Of a DNA stretch of 64,000 nucleotides, positions 15,556-23,230 are shown one piece after another; the first letter of the stretch is position 1, and the number at the start of each line of letters is the position of its first letter. The stretch spans positions 62,001 through 126,000 of the forward strand of contig JBMHCT010000046.1 in the NCBI GenBank assembly GCA_049889775.1, given 5' to 3'. A program made the position numbers and the translations under genes. Origin of the DNA: Jejuia sp049889775 (GTDB lineage Bacteria; Bacteroidota; Bacteroidia; Flavobacteriales; Flavobacteriaceae). The notes under the pieces were generated by a model. The model was not told the origin of the DNA and did no database searches. It saw only the letters and a program-made list of their open reading frames with translations.

Positions 15556-15951
15556 TCACTTCACCAAAACACCTTTTACTTCCATCAGGGGTATTGCTTG
15601 TAAAGCTCTTTTGTTAATGGTGTTTTTTCTAAAAACATAAGTTTTGTCTAGTATGGTATTATCTTCAAAAAAAGATACTTTAAAACTATTATTTAAGGCA
15701 AACAAATCCTCTTGCATCAATTCAACTTTAGCGTAACTTTTTGCGGGTAGTTTGTCTATACGTTTTCTAAAGGTTGCTGTTTTTTTAGTTTCGGAATAGC
15801 CTTCTGAGACTATAATTACAAGTTCTAAATCTACCTCCTTATCATTAATGATATATGCATTCCAATCTTCGGTGTTGTAAATATCGTTAAACTCATTTAC
15901 CACAGCCATGTAAACATCTTTTACTTTTGGGATTTCAATATCTTTTTTCAC
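15556..15951 (-). CDS. Hypothetical protein (131 residues)
   Basis: The product is soluble, with no signal peptide or membrane segment. It begins MKKDIEIPKVKDVYMAVVNE and contains WNAYIINDKEVDLELVIIVSEGY and ALNNSFKVSFFEDNTILDK. Alternating hydrophobic pattern suggests a mainly beta fold. Flavobacterial genomes carry similar short proteins of unknown role, as far as I recall. It has its own minus-strand -7 element 21 bases upstream. Confidence is high that it is a gene, low on function. Confidence 0.75.
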   Translation of the reverse strand: MKKDIEIPKVKDVYMAVVNEFNDIYNTEDWNAYIINDKEVDLELVIIVSEGYSETKKTATFRKRIDKLPAKSYAKVELMQEDLFALNNSFKVSFFEDNTILDKTYVFRKNTINKRALQAIPLMEVKGVLVK

Positions 15952-15971
15952 TTTAACACTATTTTGGGTGA

Positions 15972-15979
15972 CAAAAATA
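15972..15979 (-). promoter_or_regulatory. -7 promoter element for the 131-residue protein (TATTTTTG)
   Basis: An exact TAnnTTTG match on the minus strand, 21 bases before the ATG at 15951. Confidence 0.5.
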
Positions 15980-16029
15980 ACTATTTAATCAAGTTTTAAG
16001 TAATTTCACAAAGCACTAAAAAATTATCT

Positions 16030-16749
16030 ATGAAAACACTAATTTTTTTAAGAAGTACAATTTTTGTTTTAGTATTCTCTTTCAATATATCAGCACAAAA
16101 AACCGATACTAAGGCATTAGCTACTGCTAATAAAGTAGTAGAGGCTATGGGAGGATTAGATAATTACAATAACACCCGATTCATAAAATGGGACTTTGCA
16201 AAACGTGTTCTTTACTGGGATAAATGGACAGGCGATGTAAGAGTTGAAAGTCCAAAAGATTCATTAGTCATCTTAGTTAATATAAATACGTTGAAAGGAA
16301 AAGTATTTAAAGGTCAACAAGAAGTAAATGGTGGTGAAACCCTTAAGGAATTAATACAAAAAGGTAAAAATTGGTGGATTAATGATTCCTATTGGTTGGT
16401 AATGCCATGGAAATTACAAGACCCTGGAGTGACTTTGAAATATATAAAAACTGAACCTTTGGAAAATGGGAATATGGCAGACGTATTACAATTGACGTTT
16501 AGTGATGTTGGTGTTACTCCGGAAAACAAATATTACGTCTATGTAGATCAATCCGACAATTTGATAAAACAATGGACATTCTATAAGAATTTTGAGGATA
16601 AAGAACCTAAGTTCACTATGCCATGGGATAATTATCAAACTGTTGGAAACATAAAGCTATCTTTTGGTCGTAGCAAATTCGGACCAAAAAACGTTGAGGT
16701 AAAACAAGAGTTCAACGAAAAGCTATTTACAAACTTGGTTTATGAATGA
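16030..16749 (+). CDS. Secreted protein, outer-membrane lipoprotein-sorting-like
   Basis: The product has 239 residues. MKTLIFLRSTIFVLVFSFNISAQ is a cleavable signal peptide. The mature part begins ATANKVVEAMGGLDNYNNTRF and then shows repeated antiparallel strand patterns (DVLQLTFSDVGVTPENKYYV, YVDQSDNLIKQWTFYKNF). This resembles LolA/LolB-like half-barrel proteins often labelled outer-membrane lipoprotein-sorting protein. A true LolA role is not supported. It overlaps the next gene by 8 bases, so the two are co-translated. Confidence 0.7.
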   Translation: MKTLIFLRSTIFVLVFSFNISAQKTDTKALATANKVVEAMGGLDNYNNTRFIKWDFAKRVLYWDKWTGDVRVESPKDSLVILVNINTLKGKVFKGQQEVNGGETLKELIQKGKNWWINDSYWLVMPWKLQDPGVTLKYIKTEPLENGNMADVLQLTFSDVGVTPENKYYVYVDQSDNLIKQWTFYKNFEDKEPKFTMPWDNYQTVGNIKLSFGRSKFGPKNVEVKQEFNEKLFTNLVYE

Positions 16750-17143
16750 GGATATTAAAAAGTACGTGAACCAAAGCGTATTATGTTGGCTCGCCACGGT
16801 ATCAAAAGATAACACACCAAATGTATCACCCAAAGAGGTGTTTACTTATTATGAAGATTACATTATCATAGCCAATATAGCGTCGCCACAATCTGCAAAA
16901 AATATTGAAGCTAACCCCAATGTATGTGTTAGCTTTATTGATGTTTTAGTGCAAAAAGGCTATCAAATAAAAGGAAAGGCAGAAATTGTGTCAAATGGTA
17001 GTACCGACTTCGAAATACTAAAACAACTGCTTTTAGAAATCACCGGAGGTAAATTTCCATTCTCTTCTGTTTTTAAAGTGACAATAGAAAGTGCTAAACC
17101 TATTATTGCACCAAAATATACGTTGTATCCTGAAAACTACTGA
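16742..17143 (+). CDS. Pyridoxamine 5'-phosphate oxidase family protein
   Basis: The product has 133 residues. It is a small split-barrel flavin-binding fold: NQSVLCWLATVSKDNTPNVSPKEVF (as WLATVSKDNTPNVSPK), then YIIIANIASPQSAKNIEANP and VCVSFIDVLVQKGYQIKGKA. Members bind FMN or F420 and some reduce small molecules; the substrate is unknown. It is too short to be PdxH. The ATG lies inside the end of the previous gene (8-base overlap). Confidence 0.85.
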   Translation: MNEDIKKYVNQSVLCWLATVSKDNTPNVSPKEVFTYYEDYIIIANIASPQSAKNIEANPNVCVSFIDVLVQKGYQIKGKAEIVSNGSTDFEILKQLLLEITGGKFPFSSVFKVTIESAKPIIAPKYTLYPENY

Positions 17144-17279
17144 GAAGGAACAGATTGAGAGTGCTAAAAGGGTTTATAGGTTTAGTAATTGATTTTGTGA
17201 AAATTTCACTAACTTCGGTAAAGTTCAGGTGTAAATTGCTGAAAACCATGTCATATCGGTAAATCTGTCGGTAATAATT

Positions 17280-18077
17280 ATGGAAAAGGAACAAAAAACA
17301 AACCTGTTATATGGAAAATTATTTTTGACTTCTGTTGGTTTACTTATTTTAAACGACTTCTATTTAAAATATCATTTCCACAATTATTTGACAGGAAAAT
17401 TATCCGATTTTGTCGGACTTTTCGCATTTGCTTATTTTGTTAGTCTGTTTTTTAAAAACAATATTAAATTGATTTATGTTTTAACGGGAATCGCTTTCCT
17501 GTTTTGGAAGAGTAGTTTCTCTCAATTTGCTATCGCATTTATGAATAATATTGGTGTTGGAATAAATCGTATTGTAGATTATTCTGATTTAATTGCACTC
17601 TCAATTTTACCAATATCTTATTGTTACCGAGTTAATCATAAAATTAGAGTAAAAAGGATAAACCTTCTTCCAAAACAGTTAATCATCGGAATTTGTATTT
17701 TTTCATTTGTTGCAACCACGCTACCAAGGGAATATACCCGATTAGATTTAAAGGCAAACTATCAAGTTCAGATTGACAAGCCTAAAGACAGTGTTAAAAT
17801 CAAATTGGATGATATTTATAGTGTAAATGCAGACTCAACCTTTCGAACAATACTTCGTATTCCAGAAAAAAGATCTAGAATAATTGTTTCTCTGGTAATA
17901 ACTAGTTTAGAAAATGGTCAAACAAATATAAAACTTGATAGCATTATAGGTTGCGTTACCACAGGCTCAAGCTTTTTAGGAGGAGTAAGAAGAAAGAATG
18001 TTACTTATGTTAAAAATTTGAAGTTAACGGATTTTGAACAGTTATTTATGGAACAAAAAATAAATCCAATAAATTGA
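17280..18077 (+). CDS. Membrane protein of unknown function
   Basis: The product has 265 residues. The N-terminal half is hydrophobic with about four membrane segments (LFLTSVGLLILNDFYL, LVGLFAFAYFVSLFF-like, LIYVLTGIAFLFW, ALSILPISYCY) and the motif NYLTGKLSDFVGLFAF. A further span lies near 143-160 (LIIGICIFSFVATTL). The C-terminal 100 residues are polar and probably extracytoplasmic. Proteins with the TGKLSDFxGLF motif occur in several bacteria but I know no function. No RNA or partner gene context helps. Confidence 0.7.
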   Translation: MEKEQKTNLLYGKLFLTSVGLLILNDFYLKYHFHNYLTGKLSDFVGLFAFAYFVSLFFKNNIKLIYVLTGIAFLFWKSSFSQFAIAFMNNIGVGINRIVDYSDLIALSILPISYCYRVNHKIRVKRINLLPKQLIIGICIFSFVATTLPREYTRLDLKANYQVQIDKPKDSVKIKLDDIYSVNADSTFRTILRIPEKRSRIIVSLVITSLENGQTNIKLDSIIGCVTTGSSFLGGVRRKNVTYVKNLKLTDFEQLFMEQKINPIN

Positions 18078-18224
18078 CTATTGTAGAAATTACCTATATT
18101 TAATAAAACAGGTATTTTCTTGTTGGCACATCAACTCGTTTGTTCTATTAAATATTAAAACTTGATTACAATTAAAAGCACATTTTTACTTTAGAAACAT
18201 GATAAACGAACTATCAAAAAGTTT

Positions 18225-19244
18225 TTAAAAAGCACTCTTAAACTGCTCCAAAAACCTAACATCATTTTCGCTCAATAAGCGAATATCACTAATTTGATGC
18301 AGTAACAACGCAATACGGTCAATCCCCATTCCAAATGCAAAACCAGAGTATTCTTTAGAATCGATACCGCAGTTTTCTAAAACGTTTGGGTCTACCATAC
18401 CGCAGCCCATAATTTCTAGCCAACCTGTGCCTTTAGTCATTTTGTAGTCAGTTTCTGTTTCTAGCCCCCAATATACATCTACCTCTGCACTGGGTTCTGT
18501 GAACGGAAAGTAACTGGGGCGCAGACGTATTTTACTCTTCCCAAACATTTCAGTCGTAAAATGCTGTAATGTCTGTTTTAAATCTGCAAAACTTACATCT
18601 TTATCAATATACAAACCTTCTACTTGATGGAAAAAACAATGCGAGCGCGCTGAAATAGCCTCGTTTCTATACACACGCCCAGGAGAAATGGTCCTGATTG
18701 GTGGCTTATTATTTTCCATATAGCGCACCTGTACAGAACTAGTATGCGTACGTAATAAAATATCAGGATTGGTTTGAATAAAAAACGTATCCTGCATATC
18801 ACGAGCGGGATGGTGTTCGGGCAAATTTAAGGCAGTAAAGTTGTGCCAGTCGTCTTCAATTTCAGGGCCTTCACTTACATTAAAACCAATTCTTGAAAAT
18901 ATGTCAATAATTTGATTTTTAACGATGGAAATAGGGTGGCGTGCCCCAATTTCAATAGGTTGCCCCGGGCGTGATAAATCGCCATAAACACCTTTTGCCT
19001 CTTCCTTGTCTTCAAGCTCCGCCTTTAAAGTGTTTACTTTTTCTTCAGCTGTTTTTTTAAGTTTATTAATGGTTTGACCAAACTCTCGTTTCTGATCGTT
19101 AGCCACATTTTTAAACTCAGCAAAATACTGATTTAAAAGCCCTTTTTTACCTAAATATTTTATTCTGAAGGCTTCAACCTCTTCTTTAGTTTGCGCTTTA
19201 AACGCTTCGGCTTCAGCAATTAATTCTTGAATCTTATCTACCAT
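18225..19244 (-). CDS. pheS: Phenylalanine-tRNA ligase alpha subunit
   Basis: The product has 339 residues. It charges tRNA-Phe as the catalytic alpha subunit of the alpha2-beta2 enzyme. The N-terminal coiled coil spans about 1-85. Motif 2 contains SARSHCFFHQVEGLYIDKDVS (key residues FHQVEGL). Motif 3 is GFAFGMGIDRIALL. The sequence GWLEIMGCGMVDPNVL is also typical. pheT is not adjacent, which is common in this phylum. A minus-strand TAAATTTG box lies 20 bases upstream of the ATG. Confidence 0.97.
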   Translation of the reverse strand: MVDKIQELIAEAEAFKAQTKEEVEAFRIKYLGKKGLLNQYFAEFKNVANDQKREFGQTINKLKKTAEEKVNTLKAELEDKEEAKGVYGDLSRPGQPIEIGARHPISIVKNQIIDIFSRIGFNVSEGPEIEDDWHNFTALNLPEHHPARDMQDTFFIQTNPDILLRTHTSSVQVRYMENNKPPIRTISPGRVYRNEAISARSHCFFHQVEGLYIDKDVSFADLKQTLQHFTTEMFGKSKIRLRPSYFPFTEPSAEVDVYWGLETETDYKMTKGTGWLEIMGCGMVDPNVLENCGIDSKEYSGFAFGMGIDRIALLLHQISDIRLLSENDVRFLEQFKSAF

Positions 19245-19263
19245 AATCCCCTTAAAATGATGA

Positions 19264-19271
19264 CAAATTTA
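19264..19271 (-). promoter_or_regulatory. -7 promoter element for pheS (TAAATTTG)
   Basis: An exact TAnnTTTG match on the minus strand, giving a leader of roughly 10-15 bases. Confidence 0.55.
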
Positions 19272-19354
19272 ATTAAAATCTGTTGTAACGGCGGCAAACA
19301 TTTCAATTTTAAACGGCTAATACGTCTATTTATGGTAAAGCAGTGATTTTTACC

Positions 19355-19362
19355 TACTTTTG
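19355..19362 (+). promoter_or_regulatory. -7 promoter element for the YgiQ gene (TACTTTTG)
   Basis: An exact TAnnTTTG match ending 7 bases before the ATG at 19370. The mRNA would be leaderless or nearly so. It excludes the in-frame GTG at 19343. Confidence 0.55.
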
Positions 19363-19369
19363 CAACGCT

Positions 19370-21313
19370 ATGCAAGAGTTAAAGTTATCCAGTTGGTTAC
19401 CAACCACTAATCGCGAAGTAAAGATTCGCGGATGGGAAGAGCTAGACGTTATTTTATTTAGTGGTGATGCCTATGTGGACCATCCGTCGTTTGGGCCAGC
19501 GGTAATTGGTCGCATTTTAGAAAACTACGGACTTCGAGTAGCAATCGTGCCACAACCGAATGTTAACGATAGTCTTCAGGATTTTGTAAAACTAGGAGCA
19601 CCTAAGTTATTTTTCGGAATTACAGGCGGTTGCATGGATCCTATGGTAAGCAACTATACGGCAAGCAAACGTAAACGTAAAAAAGACGCTTACACGCCTA
19701 ATGGTGATATTGGTTTTCGTCCTGATTATGCTACAACGGTCTATTCCAATATTTTAAAAGAAAAGTGGCCTAACGTTCCCATTTTAATTGGTGGCATTGA
19801 AGCCTCGTTGCGCCGTGTGACGCACTACGATTATTGGAGTGATAAGCTAATGCCAACAATTTTAGAAAGCTCAAAAGCAGATATGTTGGTATATGGCATG
19901 GGCGAGCAACCTTTGCGCGAAGTAGTGCGATTACTGCAGAAAGGCGTGCCATTTTCTAGTATAACCACAGTAAAGCAAACAGCGGTACTTTTAAATGAAA
20001 ATGCTAAAATACCTAAGAATAGTAATTGGGAAGATGTAGAAATAGCTTCGCATGAAAAATGTTTGAAAGACAAGAAATCTTACGCTTCCAATTTCAAAAT
20101 CATAGAACAAGAGAGTAACAAACTATATGCACGGCGTATTTTTCAAAAAGTAGGGTCTAAAACGCTGATGATTAATCCGCCATATCCAACAATGACGGAA
20201 GAAGAAATTGACGCTTCATTTGAATTGCCATATACTAGACTACCGCATCCCAAGTACAACAAGCGTGGACCAATTCCAGCGTACGAAATGATTAAGTTTT
20301 CCATAAATATCCATCGTGGATGTTTTGGTGGTTGCAGTTTCTGCACTATTTCGGCGCATCAAGGAAAATTTATTGCGTCAAGGAGTCAAGAGTCCGTATT
20401 ACGTGAAGTTGACGCAGTGGCAAATATGCCAGATTTTAAAGGGTATTTGTCTGACATTGGAGGTCCAAGTGCCAATATGTATAAGATGAAAGGAAAGGTT
20501 CAAGAAATTTGCGACAAGTGTGTGGCGCCTTCCTGTATTTCTCCCGTAATCTGCAGTAATCTAGACACCTCGCATAAACCCTTAACCCAGTTGTATCAAG
20601 CTGTTGATGGGCATCCAAAGGTGAAAAAATCGTTTATTGGGAGCGGTATTCGTCATGATATGTTGGTGCCAGAGTTCAACAAAAATGCAGATGCCAAAGA
20701 GTTGGATGATTACACAGAGGAGGTAATGACCAAACACGTTTCTGGACGCCTTAAAGTAGCGCCCGAGCATACGAGCGATCCTGTTCTAAAATTGATGCGT
20801 AAACCATCATTTAGTTACTTCCATAAATTCAAAGAGCGTTTTGATAAAATAAATGTAAAAAAGAAGCTAAATCTGCAATTAATACCCTATTTCATTTCAA
20901 ACCACCCAGCTTGTGAAGCAGAAGATATGGCGAATCTAGCGGCCGAAACTAAAGATATGGGCTTTCAGTTAGAACAGGTGCAAGGTTTTACGCCTACGCC
21001 TATGACAGTTGCTACAGTAATTTATTATAGCGGTTACCATCCTTACACACTTAAAAAGGTAAAAACACCAAAAACCGCCAAAGAAAAAGATGAACAACAT
21101 CGGTTTTTCTTTTGGTATAAGGATGAAAACAAAGCATGGATAAAAAACACGTTGAACAAACTGGGGCGTCAAGATTTATTAAACGTTTTACTGCCTAAGC
21201 AGCAAGAAAAATGGCGAAAAAACAAACCAGGAAAACCCAAACATACCTTTGATGATGCGGTGCCTTTTAATAAACGCAAGAATAAAGCGAAGTTTAGAAG
21301 CAAAAAAAGATAA
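19370..21313 (+). CDS. YgiQ family radical SAM protein
   Basis: The product has 647 residues from the ATG at 19370 (MQELKLSSWLPTTNREVK). The [4Fe-4S]-SAM motif is CFGGCSFCTISAHQG, a CxxxCxxC cluster. The N-terminal domain has ELDVILFSGDAYVDHPSFG and LIGGIEASLRRVTHYDYWSD. The C-terminal part includes LKVAPEHTSDPVLKLMRKP and a basic tail (RKNKAKFRSKKR). YgiQ proteins are widespread radical SAM enzymes of unknown reaction. It is a single-gene unit. The length matches the family. Confidence 0.93.
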   Translation: MQELKLSSWLPTTNREVKIRGWEELDVILFSGDAYVDHPSFGPAVIGRILENYGLRVAIVPQPNVNDSLQDFVKLGAPKLFFGITGGCMDPMVSNYTASKRKRKKDAYTPNGDIGFRPDYATTVYSNILKEKWPNVPILIGGIEASLRRVTHYDYWSDKLMPTILESSKADMLVYGMGEQPLREVVRLLQKGVPFSSITTVKQTAVLLNENAKIPKNSNWEDVEIASHEKCLKDKKSYASNFKIIEQESNKLYARRIFQKVGSKTLMINPPYPTMTEEEIDASFELPYTRLPHPKYNKRGPIPAYEMIKFSINIHRGCFGGCSFCTISAHQGKFIASRSQESVLREVDAVANMPDFKGYLSDIGGPSANMYKMKGKVQEICDKCVAPSCISPVICSNLDTSHKPLTQLYQAVDGHPKVKKSFIGSGIRHDMLVPEFNKNADAKELDDYTEEVMTKHVSGRLKVAPEHTSDPVLKLMRKPSFSYFHKFKERFDKINVKKKLNLQLIPYFISNHPACEAEDMANLAAETKDMGFQLEQVQGFTPTPMTVATVIYYSGYHPYTLKKVKTPKTAKEKDEQHRFFFWYKDENKAWIKNTLNKLGRQDLLNVLLPKQQEKWRKNKPGKPKHTFDDAVPFNKRKNKAKFRSKKR

Positions 21314-21379
21314 AATATTGGGCCTAAACATATCTTGCATAAAAACAATGCAAATTCTTTCAAAATCAAGATAAAGTAT

Positions 21380-21387
21380 TATATTTG
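21380..21387 (+). promoter_or_regulatory. -7 promoter element for rimP-nusA-infB (TATATTTG)
   Basis: An exact TAnnTTTG match. Transcription from it would give a leader of about 55 bases before the ATG at 21450. Confidence 0.6.
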
Positions 21388-21415
21388 CAGCGTTGTAAGG
21401 CGAAAAATTAATTAT

Positions 21416-21441
21416 GAGGGGACGGATAGTCCCCTCTTTTT
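21416..21441 (+). promoter_or_regulatory. Terminator-like leader hairpin before rimP (candidate attenuator)
   Basis: GAGGGGAC pairs perfectly with GTCCCCTC around a 5-base loop and five Ts follow. It ends 8 bases before the chosen rimP ATG and lies downstream of the operon promoter. An intrinsic terminator here would cut off rimP, nusA and infB. NusA is itself a termination factor and in E. coli represses its own operon, so attenuation fits. Confidence 0.55.
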
Positions 21442-21449
21442 ATACTAAA

Positions 21450-21911
21450 ATGTTTAAAGCTAAAGTACAGAGTTTATTGGATAGTGCGCTTGAAGAGCGA
21501 TCAGATTTGTTTTTGATAGATTTTGATGTGAATGAAGCAAACCATATCAAGGTGATTTTAGACGGAGATAATGGCGTTCTAGTTGAAGATTGCATGTTTG
21601 TAAGTAGGGCTATTGAGCATAATTTGGATAGGGAGGAACAAGATTTTTCTTTAGAAGTAATGTCTGCCGGAGCAACATCACCACTTGTCAATAAAAGGCA
21701 ATATAAAAGACATATAAGTAGAACGCTTGCTGTTAAAACAGATACCGAAAAATTAGAAGGTATTTTAGCAGAAGCGAGCGAAGATACTATTCGTTTAGAA
21801 TGGAAAGCAAGGGAATCAAAACCCTTAGGTAAGGGAAAGGTTACCGTTAAAAAACAAGCCGATGTGGCTTATAAAGATATTGTAGAAGCAAAAGTTATGA
21901 TTAAATTTTAA
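21450..21911 (+). CDS. rimP: Ribosome maturation factor RimP
   Basis: The product has 153 residues from the ATG at 21450 (MFKAKVQSLLDSALEER). It helps 30S subunit assembly. Family features are ADHIKVILDGD-type NHIKVILDGDNGVLVEDCM and YSLEVMSAGATSPL-like FSLEVMSAGATSPL, then QYKRHISRTLAV. An upstream in-frame ATG at 21414 would translate through the leader hairpin and is less likely. nusA starts 13 bases after its stop. Confidence 0.93.
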   Translation: MFKAKVQSLLDSALEERSDLFLIDFDVNEANHIKVILDGDNGVLVEDCMFVSRAIEHNLDREEQDFSLEVMSAGATSPLVNKRQYKRHISRTLAVKTDTEKLEGILAEASEDTIRLEWKARESKPLGKGKVTVKKQADVAYKDIVEAKVMIKF

Positions 21912-21924
21912 TTTAAGAAGCGTT

Positions 21925-23157
21925 ATGGAGAATGTTGCGTTAATTGAATCATTTTCAGAATTCAAAGACGATAAACTAATTGATCGAGTTACCTTAATGG
22001 CAATTTTAGAGGATGTATTTAGAAGTGCTCTAAAAAGAAAATATGGAGATGATGATAATTTTGATATCATTGTTAACCCAGATAAAGGCGATTTAGAAAT
22101 ATGGAGAAACCGTATTGTAGTAGCAGATGGTGATGTAGAAGATGAAAATCAGGAAATATCGCTAACCGAAGCTAGAAAAATTGAGCCAGATTTTGAAGTT
22201 GGTGAGGATGTTTCGGAAGAGGTAAAATTGGTCGATTTAGGAAGACGTGCAATTTTAGCATTGCGCCAAAACCTAATTTCTAAAATCCATGAGCACGATA
22301 ACACTATTATCTACAAGCAATTTAAAGATTTAATAGGAGAGATTTATACGGCAGAAGTACATCATATTCGCCATAGAGCAGTCATTTTATTGGATGATGA
22401 AGGTAACGAAATTGTATTACCAAAAGACAAACAAATACCTTCAGACTTTTTCCGTAAGGGTGATAATGTAAGAGGAGTCATTGAAAGTGTAGAACTTAAA
22501 GGCGCTAAACCTGCAATCATCATGTCTAGAAGCGCTCCTGCATTTTTAGAAAAACTGTTTGAACAAGAAATTCCTGAGGTGTTTGATGGTTTAATTACTA
22601 TTAAAAAAGTAGTAAGAATTCCAGGTGAAAAAGCAAAAGTGGCTGTAGATTCTTATGATGATAGAATCGATCCTGTTGGAGCTTGTGTTGGAATGAAAGG
22701 GTCTAGAATTCACGGTATTGTACGTGAGTTAGGTAATGAAAACATCGATGTAATTAATTATACGAACAACTTACAATTATTCATAACAAGAGCATTGAGT
22801 CCTGCACGTGTTACCTCTATTAAAATTGATGAGGAAACAAAACGTGCTGAGGTTATTTTAAAACCTGAAGAAGTTAGTAAGGCGATTGGTAGAGGTGGAC
22901 ATAACATCCGTTTAGCTGGACAGTTAACGGGTTATGAGATTGATGTATTTAGAGAAGGTGCTGAAGAAGATGTTGAGCTTTCTGAATTTTCAGATGAAAT
23001 AGAAGAGTGGATCATTGAAGAATTTAGTAAAGCTGGTTTAGATACCGCTAAAAGTGTTCTAGAACAAGATGTTCACGATTTGGTGAAGAGAACCGACTTA
23101 GAGGAGGAAACAATTTACGATGTAATAAGAATTCTTAAAGAAGAATTTGAAGATTAA
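21925..23157 (+). CDS. nusA: Transcription termination/antitermination protein NusA
   Basis: The product has 410 residues. The N-terminal RNA-polymerase-binding domain spans about 1-125. The S1 domain follows (GEIYTAEVHHIRHRAVILLD), then KH domains with RIDPVGACVGMKGSRIHGIV and KAIGRGGHNIRLAGQLTGYEI. The short acidic tail (VHDLVKRTDLEEETIYDVI) replaces the AR repeats of E. coli. It acts on paused polymerase in the cytoplasm. It sits between rimP and infB, the standard operon order. Confidence 0.97.
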   Translation: MENVALIESFSEFKDDKLIDRVTLMAILEDVFRSALKRKYGDDDNFDIIVNPDKGDLEIWRNRIVVADGDVEDENQEISLTEARKIEPDFEVGEDVSEEVKLVDLGRRAILALRQNLISKIHEHDNTIIYKQFKDLIGEIYTAEVHHIRHRAVILLDDEGNEIVLPKDKQIPSDFFRKGDNVRGVIESVELKGAKPAIIMSRSAPAFLEKLFEQEIPEVFDGLITIKKVVRIPGEKAKVAVDSYDDRIDPVGACVGMKGSRIHGIVRELGNENIDVINYTNNLQLFITRALSPARVTSIKIDEETKRAEVILKPEEVSKAIGRGGHNIRLAGQLTGYEIDVFREGAEEDVELSEFSDEIEEWIIEEFSKAGLDTAKSVLEQDVHDLVKRTDLEEETIYDVIRILKEEFED

Positions 23158-23230
23158 TACGCTATTTAAAAGCACAATAAATTTTGTAAATAGGGTATTC
23201 ATAATATATTTGAGATTTTAAAGGCAATTT

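Noticed and set aside
21414..21449. Upstream ATG for rimP
   Set aside because: Translation from it would run through the terminator-like hairpin, and the added residues (MRGRIVPSFYTK) are not typical of RimP.
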